From assembly GCA_958348225.1 (NCBI GenBank), contig CATVYG010000021.1, forward strand, positions 1 through 39,031: a stretch of 39,031 nt of DNA, read 5' to 3'. Numbering within the stretch: the first letter of the stretch is position 1; each line of letters starts with the position of its first letter. The translations under genes and the position numbers were made by a program. Below, piece after piece: positions 30,406 through 39,029 of this stretch. Below the pieces are notes generated by a model. That model saw only the letters and a program-made list of their open reading frames with translations, did not search any database and was not told where the DNA came from. This DNA comes from an uncultured Collinsella sp. GTDB taxonomy: Bacteria; Actinomycetota; Coriobacteriia; Coriobacteriales; Coriobacteriaceae.

Positions 30406-32505
30406 ATGGCTAAGCCTAAGTACAAGCTTTCCGATACCCGTAACATCGGCATCATGGCCCACATCGATGCCGGTAAGACCACCACGACCGAGCGTATTCT
30501 TTACTACACCGGTAAGACCCACAAGATCGGTGAGGTCCATGAGGGCGCTGCCACCATGGACTGGATGGTTCAGGAGCAGGAGCGCGGCGTAACCATTACC
30601 TCCGCTGCTACCACCTGCTTCTGGAACAAGGACGGTAAGGACTACCGCATCCAGATCATCGACACCCCGGGCCACGTTGACTTCACCGCCGAGGTCGAGC
30701 GCTGCCTGCGCGTCCTCGATGGCGCTGTCGCCGTCTTCGACGCCGTTGCCGGCGTTCAGCCCCAGTCTGAGACCGTTTGGCGTCAGGCTTCCACCTTCAA
30801 CGTCCCCCGCATCGCCTTCATCAACAAGTATGACCGCGTGGGCGCTGACTTCTTCAACGCTATCGAGACCATGAAGGATCGTCTCGACGCCAACGCCGTG
30901 GCCGCTCAGGTCCCGATGGGCGCCGAGGACAACTTCTGGGGCGTCATCGACCTGGTCACCATGACTGCATGGGACTTCAAGGCCGACGAGAAGGGCATGA
31001 CCTACCCCGAGCCGATGGACGAGATTCCGGCTGAGTTTGCCGACATCGCTGCCACCAAGCGCGAGGAGCTCCTCGACGCTGCTGCCAGCTTTGACGACGA
31101 GCTCATGGAGAAGATCCTCATGGAGGAGGACTTCACCGTCGAGGAGCTCAAGGCTGCTCTGCGCAAGGGCGTTCTGGCCAACGAGCTCAACCTCGTCTTC
31201 GTGGGCTCCGCTTACAAGAACAAGGGCGTCCAGGAGCTGCTCGACGCTGTCGTCGACTACCTGCCCAGCCCGCTCGACGTTGAGGCCGTCACCGGTACCG
31301 ATCCGGACACCGGCGAGGAGATCCAGCGTCATCCTTCCTTCGACGAGCCCTTCTCCGGCCTGGTCTTCAAGATCATGACCGACCCGTTCGTCGGTAAGCT
31401 CACCTACGTCCGCGTTTACTCCGGCCGCGCTGAGTCCGGCTCCTACGTTGTCAACGCTTCCAACGGTCAGCGCGAGCGTCTCGGCCGCATCCTCGAGATG
31501 AACGCCGCCGAGCGTATCGACCGTGACGACGCCGCTGCCGGCGACATCGTCGCTTGCGTCGGCTTCAAGAACTCCACCACCGGTGACACCCTGTGCGAAG
31601 AGGGCAAGGAGATCGTCCTCGAGAAGATCGAGTTCGCTAAGCCCGTTATCGACGTTGCCATCGAGCCCAAGACCAAGGCCGAGCAGGACAAGATGTCCCT
31701 GGCTCTGACCAAGCTCGCCGAGGAGGACCCGACCTTCCAGGTGTCTACCAACCACGAGACCGGCCAGACCATCATCGCCGGCATGGGCGAGCTGCACCTC
31801 GAGATCATCGTCGACCGTCTGCTCCGTGAGTTCAAGGTTGACGCTAACGTTGGTAAGCCCCAGGTTGCCTACCGCGAGACCGCTGGTCACGACGTCGAGA
31901 AGGCTGAGGGCAAGTTCGTCCGTCAGTCCGGCGGTCGCGGTCAGTACGGCCACGCCGTCATCAAGCTCGAGAAGATGGAGGAGGGCTTCGGCTACGAGTT
32001 CGTCAACGCTATCGTCGGCGGCGTCGTGCCCAAGGAGTACATCCCGTCCATCGACAAGGGCATCCAGGAGGCCCTGAACACCGGTGTTATCGCCGGCTTC
32101 CCGGTCCTCGACGTCAAGGTCACCCTGTTCGACGGTTCTTACCACGAGGTCGACTCCTCCGAGGCCGCCTTCAAGATCGCCGGCTCCATGGCTATCAAGG
32201 ACGCCCTCAAGAAGTCCGATCCGCAGCTGCTCGAGCCGATCATGGCTGTCGAGGTCGAGACTCCCGAGCAGTACATGGGCGACGTTATGGGCAACCTCTC
32301 CGGTCGTCGCGGCAAGATCGAGGGCATGGAGGATCGCAAGAACAGCAAGCTCATCCGTGCCAAGGTGCCGCTGGGCGAGATGTTCGGTTACGCTACCGAC
32401 CTTCGCTCCCAGACCCAGGGCCGTGCATCCTACACGATGCAGTTCGACTCTTATGAGCCCGCGCCCAAGTCCATCGTGGACGAGGTCATGAGCAAGAACG
32501 CCTAA
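30406..32505 (+). CDS. fusA: Elongation factor G
   Basis: Translocation GTPase, 699 aa, full length. G1 AHIDAGKTT (18-26), switch I (GVTITSAATTCFW), G3 DTPGHVDF, and G4 NKYD where NKMD is usual (within the NKxD consensus). Domains II-V follow, with the domain IV tip region (GGRGQYGHAVIKLEKMEEGF) and the C-terminal LRSQTQGRASYTMQFDSYEP. Third gene of the str-type operon, 19 bp after rpsG. tuf does not follow; rpsJ does, after 60 bp. Confidence 0.98.
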   Translation: MAKPKYKLSDTRNIGIMAHIDAGKTTTTERILYYTGKTHKIGEVHEGAATMDWMVQEQERGVTITSAATTCFWNKDGKDYRIQIIDTPGHVDFTAEVERCLRVLDGAVAVFDAVAGVQPQSETVWRQASTFNVPRIAFINKYDRVGADFFNAIETMKDRLDANAVAAQVPMGAEDNFWGVIDLVTMTAWDFKADEKGMTYPEPMDEIPAEFADIAATKREELLDAAASFDDELMEKILMEEDFTVEELKAALRKGVLANELNLVFVGSAYKNKGVQELLDAVVDYLPSPLDVEAVTGTDPDTGEEIQRHPSFDEPFSGLVFKIMTDPFVGKLTYVRVYSGRAESGSYVVNASNGQRERLGRILEMNAAERIDRDDAAAGDIVACVGFKNSTTGDTLCEEGKEIVLEKIEFAKPVIDVAIEPKTKAEQDKMSLALTKLAEEDPTFQVSTNHETGQTIIAGMGELHLEIIVDRLLREFKVDANVGKPQVAYRETAGHDVEKAEGKFVRQSGGRGQYGHAVIKLEKMEEGFGYEFVNAIVGGVVPKEYIPSIDKGIQEALNTGVIAGFPVLDVKVTLFDGSYHEVDSSEAAFKIAGSMAIKDALKKSDPQLLEPIMAVEVETPEQYMGDVMGNLSGRRGKIEGMEDRKNSKLIRAKVPLGEMFGYATDLRSQTQGRASYTMQFDSYEPAPKSIVDEVMSKNA

Positions 32506-32565
32506 GTTCGAGCTCCCTGTTACGTAATCCGCGAGAACATCTCTCGCACTCTTTGGAGGTTTAAG

Positions 32566-32874
32566 TTGGCTACCCAGAAGATCCGCATTCGCCTCAAGGG
32601 CTATGATCACGAGGTCGTCGATCAGTCCGCGAAGCTCATCGTCGAGACCGCTCAGAAGACCGGCGCTCGCGTTTCCGGTCCTGTCCCCCTGCCCACCGAG
32701 CGCAACCTGTACACGGTTATCCGCTCGCCGCACGTGAACAAGGACTCCCGTGAGCAGTTCGAGATGCGCACCCACAAGCGCCTCATCGACATCCTCGACC
32801 CCACCTCGGGCACCGTTGATTCGCTCATGCGTCTCGACCTCCCCGCTGGCGTCGACATCGACATCAAGCTCTAA
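32566..32874 (+). CDS. rpsJ: 30S ribosomal protein S10 (also NusE)
   Basis: Ribosomal protein and antitermination factor, 102 aa, full length (IRIRLKGYDHEVVDQSAKLI; SPHVNKDSREQFEMRTHKRL; PAGVDIDIKL). TTG start set by TTTGGAGG about 6 nt upstream, the second TTG-started ribosomal gene in this operon. In most bacteria rpsJ leads the S10 operon (rplC, rplD and so on); here a terminator follows within 25 nt and the next gene, birA, is on the other strand, so S10 is cut off from that operon and joined to the str group. Confidence 0.97.
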   Translation: MATQKIRIRLKGYDHEVVDQSAKLIVETAQKTGARVSGPVPLPTERNLYTVIRSPHVNKDSREQFEMRTHKRLIDILDPTSGTVDSLMRLDLPAGVDIDIKL

Positions 32875-32896
32875 GCGATATCGCTCATAGCTTACA

Positions 32897-32936
32897 GAGC
32901 CTCGCTGCCATTACGGTAGCGGGGCTCTTTTGTTTT
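32897..32936 (+). terminator. Terminator of the rpsL-rpsG-fusA-rpsJ operon
   Basis: 13-bp stem with two wobbles (GAGCCTCGCTGCC / GGTAGCGGGGCTC, loop ATTAC), then TTTTGTTTT. Confidence 0.93.
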
Positions 32937-32989
32937 GAATGGTGGCCTTGGGGCCCGGGTAATGCGGCCGAATGGGTGGCTGTGGCGCC

Positions 32990-33766
32990 TTATTTACCCA
33001 TGGGGCGCAGGGATGCCTCCTCAAAATGGAAGGCACGCAAGTCGTCTTCCGTCTCGATGCATGCGCGACCAAAGGCATCGACGGTTTTAAAGACGCCTCG
33101 CGCCATCTCGTCTCCAGCGGGGGAGCGGGCGATAACGTGCTCCCCGATCCAATTGAGGTGAGTGACATATTCGCCGTGGACGGGCGCGAGCGGTCCGGTG
33201 TTTTCTTTCATGGCGTCGAGCAGATCTGCCCACGCGTCCACAGCGTTTACGACGGTGTAATAGACCTCCTTGAGTAGCACATCGACGGCGGGAACATTCT
33301 CGTTGAGGTCTGAGAGGCCAATTGCCGCCAGGCCGCCATCGGGAACCTCCGAAGGCACATAGTTCACATTGACGCCAATGCCGCAGACGGCGAAAGATTT
33401 GCCTTCGTTATCGCGCGCGGCTTCGACCAGAATGCCGCCGAGTTTGCGCCCTCGCGCGACGAGGTCGTTGGGCCATTTGAGGCCGATCTCGTTAGCAAGA
33501 CCCTGTTTTTCGAGCGCCTCGAGCACTGCTAAGCCGCTGACGGCGGCAAGACCAGAGTACTTGGCGGGATCAACACGTGGACGCAGGAGAATCGAGAGCA
33601 ACAGGTTGCCGGCGGTTGAATCCCACTTGTGGCCGCGTCTGCCGCGTCCTGCCGTTTGCGCGCGGGCGGCAAGTCCCGTGCCATGCGGCGCTCCTTGTTT
33701 TCCTGCTTCGAGCAGGTCATCGTTGGTCGATCCGGTTACGTCGACTATCGTTAATTGGGCATCCAT
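32990..33766 (-). CDS. birA: Biotin-[acetyl-CoA-carboxylase] ligase
   Basis: Attaches biotin to the AccB carrier protein. 258 aa. Biotin-AMP loop AGRGRRGHKW (39-48), the KWPNDL segment, then GRKLGGILVE, and a C-terminal SH3-like domain. It lacks the N-terminal helix-turn-helix, so it is a class I ligase without repressor function. I chose the ATG at 33766, with AAGGAGG 11 nt upstream; the frame runs on to 33847 without a better site. It is divergent from the fatty-acid operon that encodes its substrate (accB at 39002), so the neighbourhood is functionally sensible. Confidence 0.93.
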   Translation of the reverse strand: MDAQLTIVDVTGSTNDDLLEAGKQGAPHGTGLAARAQTAGRGRRGHKWDSTAGNLLLSILLRPRVDPAKYSGLAAVSGLAVLEALEKQGLANEIGLKWPNDLVARGRKLGGILVEAARDNEGKSFAVCGIGVNVNYVPSEVPDGGLAAIGLSDLNENVPAVDVLLKEVYYTVVNAVDAWADLLDAMKENTGPLAPVHGEYVTHLNWIGEHVIARSPAGDEMARGVFKTVDAFGRACIETEDDLRAFHFEEASLRPMGK

Positions 33767-33860
33767 AGCGGCTGCTACCTCCTTAATGAATAAGTGAATA
33801 ACGCAATGGTGTCGAGAGACAGACACAATGTGAAGTCTTTGTCGCATTTGGACAATTTAA

Positions 33861-33926
33861 TGTTAACACGTCAACAACGACTGAAATGCGCTATCCTCTC
33901 TTGGTCGATGTAAACACGTCAACAAC
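33861..33926 (+). promoter_or_regulatory. Paired operator-like repeats upstream of fabH
   Basis: Two 18-bp direct repeats, 17/18 identical (TGTTAACACGTCAACAAC at 33861 and TGTAAACACGTCAACAAC at 33909), 48 bp apart start to start. Each is itself an imperfect dyad (TGTTAAC-AC-GTCAACA). Between them is a TATCCT (33892-33897), a possible -10. They probably bind the regulator of the fab operon, perhaps also controlling birA; the protein is unknown. Confidence 0.6.
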
Positions 33927-33942
33927 TCAAAGGAGGTTAGTG

Positions 33943-34902
33943 ATGGGTTTCACGATACTGGGAACGGGCTCGGCTCTTCCCGAGCGCAGCGTTTCCAACG
34001 ACGAGCTGTCCGAGTTCCTCGATACCTCGGATGAGTGGATTTTTACCCGCACGGGGATCAAGAGCCGCCATGTGTGCACCACCGAGTCACTCGACGACCT
34101 TGCCGTGGCAGCGAGCGAGCAAGCGCTCCAGACGTCCGGAATCGATGCGAGTCAGCTGGATCTTATCGTCTGTTCAACGACGACGGGCGACCATCTCGTC
34201 CCCGCCGAAGCGTGCGCCGTTGCTGAGCGCCTGGGTGCCACATGTCCTGCCTTCGACGTTTCGGCGGCTTGTGCCGGCTTCGTATTTGCGCTCGATGTCG
34301 CCGAGGGTTATATCGCCCGCGGTCGCGCCAAGCACGTGCTGGTCGTTGCCGCCGAGCAGATGACGCGCGCGCTCGACTGGACCGACCGTGCCACGTGCGT
34401 GCTCTTTGGCGATGGCGCGGGTGCTGCGGTCATAGAGGCTGGGGGAGAGAATCCCCTTGCTGTTGAGCTTTCGACGTCGCCTGACGTCGAAACACTGCGT
34501 GTCCCCGGATTGGCGGGCTCCTCGCCGTATAAGACGGCGCAGGACTGCGAAAGCGTGCTTTCCATGAACGGCCGTCGCGTCTTCAAGTTTGGCGTCAATG
34601 CCATCTGCGACACGGTCAACAAGCTCGCCTGCGACGCGAGCATCGCGGTCGAGGACATCGACCACTTTGTATTCCATCAGGCTAACGAACGAATCCTGAG
34701 TCAGGCGGTCAAGCGCCTGGGCGTGCCGGACGAGCGCGTGGTTCGCACGTTGCGCGAGACCGGCAACATCTCGAGCGCATGCATTCCGCTTGCTCTCGAT
34801 CGACTGGCAAATACCGGCGCGCTGCACGCGAGCGACACCATCGCCCTGGTCGGATTTGGCGCCGGCTTGGATGTAGGTGGCTATCTACTTCGTTGGAAGT
34901 AG
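33943..34902 (+). CDS. fabH: 3-oxoacyl-ACP synthase III (FabH)
   Basis: Starts fatty-acid synthesis by condensing acyl-CoA with malonyl-ACP. 319 aa. Catalytic triad Cys110 (DVSAACAGFVFAL), His245 (FHQANERIL) and Asn275 (TGNISSA). I chose the ATG at 33943 because AGGAGG lies 6 nt upstream. First gene of the fab operon, 52 bp before acpP. The primer (acetyl or branched-chain CoA) cannot be told from the motif alone. Confidence 0.96.
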   Translation: MGFTILGTGSALPERSVSNDELSEFLDTSDEWIFTRTGIKSRHVCTTESLDDLAVAASEQALQTSGIDASQLDLIVCSTTTGDHLVPAEACAVAERLGATCPAFDVSAACAGFVFALDVAEGYIARGRAKHVLVVAAEQMTRALDWTDRATCVLFGDGAGAAVIEAGGENPLAVELSTSPDVETLRVPGLAGSSPYKTAQDCESVLSMNGRRVFKFGVNAICDTVNKLACDASIAVEDIDHFVFHQANERILSQAVKRLGVPDERVVRTLRETGNISSACIPLALDRLANTGALHASDTIALVGFGAGLDVGGYLLRWK

Positions 34903-34954
34903 TCGCACATAGGAAAAGAAAACGCCCCTAGGGCACAAACAAAGGAGAACTACC

Positions 34955-35191
34955 ATGGCAGATCAGAAGACCTTCGAGCGCGTTTGCGACGTTATCCGCG
35001 AGACCGCTGGCCTTGACGACGTCGAGATGAAGCCCGAGTCCACGCTCGAGGAGATTGGCCTCGACAGCCTGGGTACCGTCGAGGTCCTCGTTGCCGTCGA
35101 GGACGAGTTTGGCATTGAGCTCGATACCGAGGAGAACCCCAAGACGGTCGGCGAGTTCGTCGATACGGTCGAGGCGGCATTGGAGAAGTAG
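34955..35191 (+). CDS. acpP: Acyl carrier protein
   Basis: Carrier for growing acyl chains, 78 aa, acidic. The phosphopantetheine attachment site is Ser38 in GLDSLGTVEVL, the usual DSL motif. AAAGGAGAA 7 nt upstream of the ATG. Its stop overlaps the candidate GTG of fabK by 1 nt. Confidence 0.96.
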   Translation: MADQKTFERVCDVIRETAGLDDVEMKPESTLEEIGLDSLGTVEVLVAVEDEFGIELDTEENPKTVGEFVDTVEAALEK

Positions 35192-35193
35192 TG

Positions 35194-36138
35194 ATGCTCA
35201 AGTCTCCTCTCTGCGATCTGCTCGGCATCGAAAAACCCGTGTTCCAGGGTGGCATGGCCTGGATTGCCGATGCCTCGCTGGCATCTGCCGTGTCCGAGGC
35301 GGGCGGCTTAGGCATTATCGCGGCCATGAATGCCGACGCAAACTGGCTGCGCGATCAGATTCACGAGCTGCGCGCCAAGACGGATAAGCCCTTTGGCGTC
35401 AACGTTATGCTCATGAGTCCGTTTGTCGACGAGGTCGCACAAGTGGTGATTGATGAGCGGGTGCCCGTTGTGGTGACCGGCGCCGGCAATCCCACCAAGT
35501 ACATGAAGGCCTGGAACGATGCAGGCATCAAGGTCATACCCGTCGTGGCTTCGGTGGCGCTGGCGCGTCTCGTAGCGCGTCGCGGAGCAACTGCCGTGGT
35601 TGCCGAGGGCACCGAATCAGGCGGCCATATTGGAGAGACCTCGACGATGGCGCTGGTGCCGCAGGTTGTCGATGCGGTCGATATTCCCGTGGTTGCAGCT
35701 GGCGGCATCGCCGATGGCCGCGGTGTGGCGGCCGCTTTTATGCTCGGCGCTGCCGGCGTCCAGGTGGGAACACGCTTTCTGGTCGCAAACGAGTGCACCG
35801 TATCCGAACAGTACAAAGAGCTGGTGCTCAAGGCGGGCGACACGTCGACGCGCGCGACCGGTCGCTCGACGGGACATCCGGTTCGCGCCCTCAAGAGTCC
35901 CTTCACCAACGCGTATGCCAAGAACGAGGCGGCGGGCGCAAGCCCCGAGGAGCTTGGGGCCATGGGCACGGGCGCGCTTCGTAAAGCCGCAAAGGACGGT
36001 AATTACGAAGAGGGTTCGTATTTGTGCGGACAGATTGCCGGCATGGTCAACGAACGCCAGAGCGCACGCGAAATCGTCGACGATCTGGTCGATGGCGCCG
36101 AGCATGTCCTGAAGGGTGCGTCCGCATGGGTAGCGTAG
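35194..36138 (+). CDS. fabK: Enoyl-ACP reductase II (FabK)
   Basis: FMN-dependent reductase for the last step of each elongation cycle, 314 aa. TIM-barrel with FQGGMAWIADASLASAVSEA, GGLGIIAAMNA, VVAEGTESGGHIGETSTMAL (the conserved His of GGHIGE) and AAGGIADGRG for FMN phosphate. FabK in place of FabI means this organism would be expected to be tolerant to triclosan, by what is known of the family. Start at ATG 35194; GTG 35191 is an alternative. Overlaps fabD by 13 nt. Confidence 0.95.
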   Translation: MLKSPLCDLLGIEKPVFQGGMAWIADASLASAVSEAGGLGIIAAMNADANWLRDQIHELRAKTDKPFGVNVMLMSPFVDEVAQVVIDERVPVVVTGAGNPTKYMKAWNDAGIKVIPVVASVALARLVARRGATAVVAEGTESGGHIGETSTMALVPQVVDAVDIPVVAAGGIADGRGVAAAFMLGAAGVQVGTRFLVANECTVSEQYKELVLKAGDTSTRATGRSTGHPVRALKSPFTNAYAKNEAAGASPEELGAMGTGALRKAAKDGNYEEGSYLCGQIAGMVNERQSAREIVDDLVDGAEHVLKGASAWVA

Positions 36139-37052
36139 CGTTTCTGTTTGCCGGTCAGGGTGCCCAGCATCCCGCGATGGGCGTCGATCTCATCGAGGCA
36201 TCACCGGCGGCTGCCGAGGTGTTTGCAATCGCCGATGAGGTGCGCCCGGGGACGAGCGAGCAGTGCCGGAGCGCCTCCAAGGAGGAGCTCTCGCAGACCG
36301 AGAACACGCAGCCGTGCGTGTTCGTTCACGACCTGGCAGCGGCTACCGCCCTGCGTGAGCGCGGCGTGGTGCCTGCTGCCTGTGCGGGATTCTCGCTGGG
36401 CGAGGTCGCCGCGCTCACCTTTGCGGGGGCGTTCGATACGCGAGCGGGCTTTGAGCTCGTGTGTGAGCGCGCGGCATTGATGGCCGCGGCCGCCGAGCGC
36501 CATCCGGGCGGCATGCGCGCCGTCATCAAACTCGATGCGGCGCAGGTCGAGGGCTTGGCAAAACAGGCCGGCGAGGACTGTTGGCCGGTCAACTACAACA
36601 GCCCCCAGCAGACGGTTGTGGCCGGAGCGCCCGAGGCGCTGCAGGAGCTCGACGTCCTAGTAAAAGAGGCCGGCGGCCGCGCTATGAAAGTCGCGGTGTC
36701 GGGTGCATTCCATAGTCCCTATATGGCCGAGGCGACTGAGGGGCTGGCGAGGTATATCCAAGCCGGTCACGCGCCGTCCCCGTTGCTCATTCCTGTTATG
36801 GCAAACATGACGGCGGCGCCCTATCCGGCCGACCCGCAGGCGGCATCGGAGGTGCTGGCCAACCAGGTGAGTCATGCCGTGCGCTGGGTCGACACGCTGC
36901 ATGCTCTGCAGGATCAAGGCATCGACACGTTTATTGAGGTCGGCCCCGGCAAAACGCTGTCCGGCTTGGTCAAGCGTACGCTGAGCGACGTTCGCGTGTA
37001 TTCGTGCGAAACGGCCGAACAGGTCGCAGCTATTGCCGACGAGCTCGCATAG
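36126..37052 (+). CDS. fabD: Malonyl-CoA-ACP transacylase
   Basis: Loads malonyl groups on ACP, 308 aa. Nucleophile Ser90 in AGFSLGEVAAL; the residue before it is Phe where E. coli has His (GHSLGE), a change also seen in other Gram-positive forms. GQGAQ (10-14) forms the oxyanion hole, with His in SGAFHSPYM and the C-terminal EVGPGKTLSGLVKR. It starts inside the fabK 3' end, so translation is coupled. Confidence 0.95.
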   Translation: MGSVAFLFAGQGAQHPAMGVDLIEASPAAAEVFAIADEVRPGTSEQCRSASKEELSQTENTQPCVFVHDLAAATALRERGVVPAACAGFSLGEVAALTFAGAFDTRAGFELVCERAALMAAAAERHPGGMRAVIKLDAAQVEGLAKQAGEDCWPVNYNSPQQTVVAGAPEALQELDVLVKEAGGRAMKVAVSGAFHSPYMAEATEGLARYIQAGHAPSPLLIPVMANMTAAPYPADPQAASEVLANQVSHAVRWVDTLHALQDQGIDTFIEVGPGKTLSGLVKRTLSDVRVYSCETAEQVAAIADELA

Positions 37053-37082
37053 TCCACAGGGCTGTAACCCGAAAGGAATGAC

Positions 37083-37856
37083 ATGGGCAACTTGAACAAC
37101 GGCGCGCTCGAGCGCAACGACTCACGTCGCGTGGCGCTTGTCACGGGCGGCTCGCGCGGCATCGGTCGCGCTTGTGCCGTGGGCCTGGCGGAGGACGGCT
37201 ACGATATCGCCGTCGTCTATGCCGGTAGCGCAGATGCGGCGCGCGAGACGTGCGAAGCCTGTGAGGCGGCTGGCGCCACGGCGCGCTCATATCAATGTGA
37301 CGTGGCCGACCCCGCTGCCGTCAACGCGTGCGTGGAAGCGGTCCTCAACGACTTTGGCTCCATTTGGGCGCTCGTCAACAACGCTGGCATCACCCGCGAT
37401 GGCCTGCTCATGCGCATGGGCGATGACGCCTTCGATCGCGTGCTCGATGTCAATCTTAAAGGAACGTTTAACACGACGCGCGCGCTCACCAAGACCTTTA
37501 TGCGCCAGCGCGGCGGTTGCGTCATCAACATGAGCTCGGTTGTGGGCCTGATGGGCAATGCCGGGCAGGCCAACTACGCCGCCTCCAAGGCGGGCGTGAT
37601 CGGTCTGACCAAGGCGGTGGCGCGCGAGCTTGCGCCCCGCGGCGTACGAGTGAACGCGGTCGCCCCCGGGTTTGTCGAGACCGATATGACGGCAAAGCTC
37701 TCGGAGAAGGTTCGCACGGCGTGCGAGGAACAGATTCCCCTAAAGCGCATGGCGCGCCCCGAGGAAGTGGCCGGCGTGGTGTGCTTTTTGGCGAGTGATG
37801 CGGCTGCCTACATTACGGGCGAAGTCGTGCGCGTCGACGGCGGAATGGCGATGTAG
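37083..37856 (+). CDS. fabG: 3-oxoacyl-ACP reductase (FabG)
   Basis: NADPH-dependent reductase of the short-chain dehydrogenase family, 257 aa. Cofactor loop TGGSRGIG, NNAGITRDGLLMRM, the active-site Ser in INMSSVVGLMGNAGQ and the Tyr-x3-Lys in NYAASKAG. C-terminal YITGEVVRVDGGMAM. GAAAGGAATGAC precedes the ATG at 37083. An N-terminal ~14-residue leader stands ahead of RRVALVTGG. 30 bp after fabD. Confidence 0.96.
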   Translation: MGNLNNGALERNDSRRVALVTGGSRGIGRACAVGLAEDGYDIAVVYAGSADAARETCEACEAAGATARSYQCDVADPAAVNACVEAVLNDFGSIWALVNNAGITRDGLLMRMGDDAFDRVLDVNLKGTFNTTRALTKTFMRQRGGCVINMSSVVGLMGNAGQANYAASKAGVIGLTKAVARELAPRGVRVNAVAPGFVETDMTAKLSEKVRTACEEQIPLKRMARPEEVAGVVCFLASDAAAYITGEVVRVDGGMAM

Positions 37857-37895
37857 AAACCAGGGCCGAACAACGGCTTGAATGAGGAGACCATG

Positions 37896-39029
37896 ATGGA
37901 ACAGAGAGTTGCAATCACCGGTATCGGTGCCGTATCGCCGCTCGGTAACACGGCGCTTGCTACCTGGGCGGCCATGTGCGCCGGCACGTGCGGCATCGGC
38001 CCGATCACGCACTTCGATACCGATGCGTTTGCCGTTAAGGTGGCGGCCGAGGTCAAGGGTTTTGACGGCAACGAGTACTTTGGCAAGCGTGACGCCAAGC
38101 ACCTGGACCCCTGCGTTCAGTTTGCCCTGGCAGCGTCGGACGAGGCCATGCACGATGCGGGCTTTGATGTCGAGGGCGCCATCGATCGCGAGCGCCTGGG
38201 CGTCTACGTGGGTTCGGGCGTGGGCGGCATGCAGACACTCGTCGACAACGTCCACACGATTGCCGACCGTGGGCCCCGCCGCGCATCGCCCTATATGATC
38301 GCGATGATGATTCCCAATATGGCTTCGGGCAATATCGCAATCCGCCACAAGGCAAAGGGCCCGACCCTGCCCGTGGTGACCGCCTGCGCGACCTCGGCCC
38401 ATGCCGTGGGCGAGGCGTTTCGCGCCATCAAGCATGGCTATGCCGATGCGATTATCGCCGGCGGTGCCGAGGCCGCAATCATCCCCGATGCCGTTGCGGG
38501 CTTTACATCCTGTCGCGCATTGACCACCAACCCCGATCCTGCGACGGCTTGTCGCCCGTTCGATGCAAATCGCGACGGCTTTGTGATGGGCGAGGGCGCC
38601 TGCGTGCTGGTTCTCGAGGGCATGGAGCATGCGCAGGCGCGCGGTGCGCACATTTATGCCGAGGTCGTGGGCTACGGCAACACCGATGATGCCTATCACA
38701 TCACGAGCCCCGATCCCGAGGCTGCCGGCATTGCCCGTGCGATATCGCTGGCGGTGGTCGAGGGCGACGTTAAGCCTTCCGAGGGCCTCTACATCAACGC
38801 TCACGGCACCTCGACCAAGCTCAACGATTCGTCCGAGACGGCGGGCATAAAGCGTGCGCTCGGCGAGGACGCGGCACGCGCCGCACACGTCTCGTCGACC
38901 AAGTCGATGACCGGCCACATGATCGGTGCCACGGGCGCCATCGAGGTCATGGCCTGTGCCATGGCGCTCGAGCAGGGCGTAGATATACGAGGAGCTAGAG
39001 CATGGATTCCAAAAGACTTGCCGAGATAG
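37896..39029 (+). CDS. fabF: 3-oxoacyl-ACP synthase II (FabF), C-terminally truncated
   Basis: Elongating condensing enzyme. 377 aa here, against about 410 for the family. Cys164 (VTACATSAH), His303 (NAHGTSTKLND) and His341 (STKSMTGHMIGATG) are present. After residue 362 (ALEQGV) the sequence leaves the family: the last 15 residues (DIRGARAWIPKDLPR) come from the accB ribosome site and first codons read in another frame. The missing ~45-50 residues hold the final strands and the FGFGG loop, so activity is doubtful. Start ATG 37896, GAGGAG 6 nt upstream; ATG 37893 and TTG 37878 are alternatives. Confidence 0.85.
   Translation: MEQRVAITGIGAVSPLGNTALATWAAMCAGTCGIGPITHFDTDAFAVKVAAEVKGFDGNEYFGKRDAKHLDPCVQFALAASDEAMHDAGFDVEGAIDRERLGVYVGSGVGGMQTLVDNVHTIADRGPRRASPYMIAMMIPNMASGNIAIRHKAKGPTLPVVTACATSAHAVGEAFRAIKHGYADAIIAGGAEAAIIPDAVAGFTSCRALTTNPDPATACRPFDANRDGFVMGEGACVLVLEGMEHAQARGAHIYAEVVGYGNTDDAYHITSPDPEAAGIARAISLAVVEGDVKPSEGLYINAHGTSTKLNDSSETAGIKRALGEDAARAAHVSSTKSMTGHMIGATGAIEVMACAMALEQGVDIRGARAWIPKDLPR

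Noticed and set aside
30388..32775. Minus-strand open frame of 795 codons across fusA and rpsJ
   Set aside because: Antisense shadow of two certain genes; composition is typical of such shadows.
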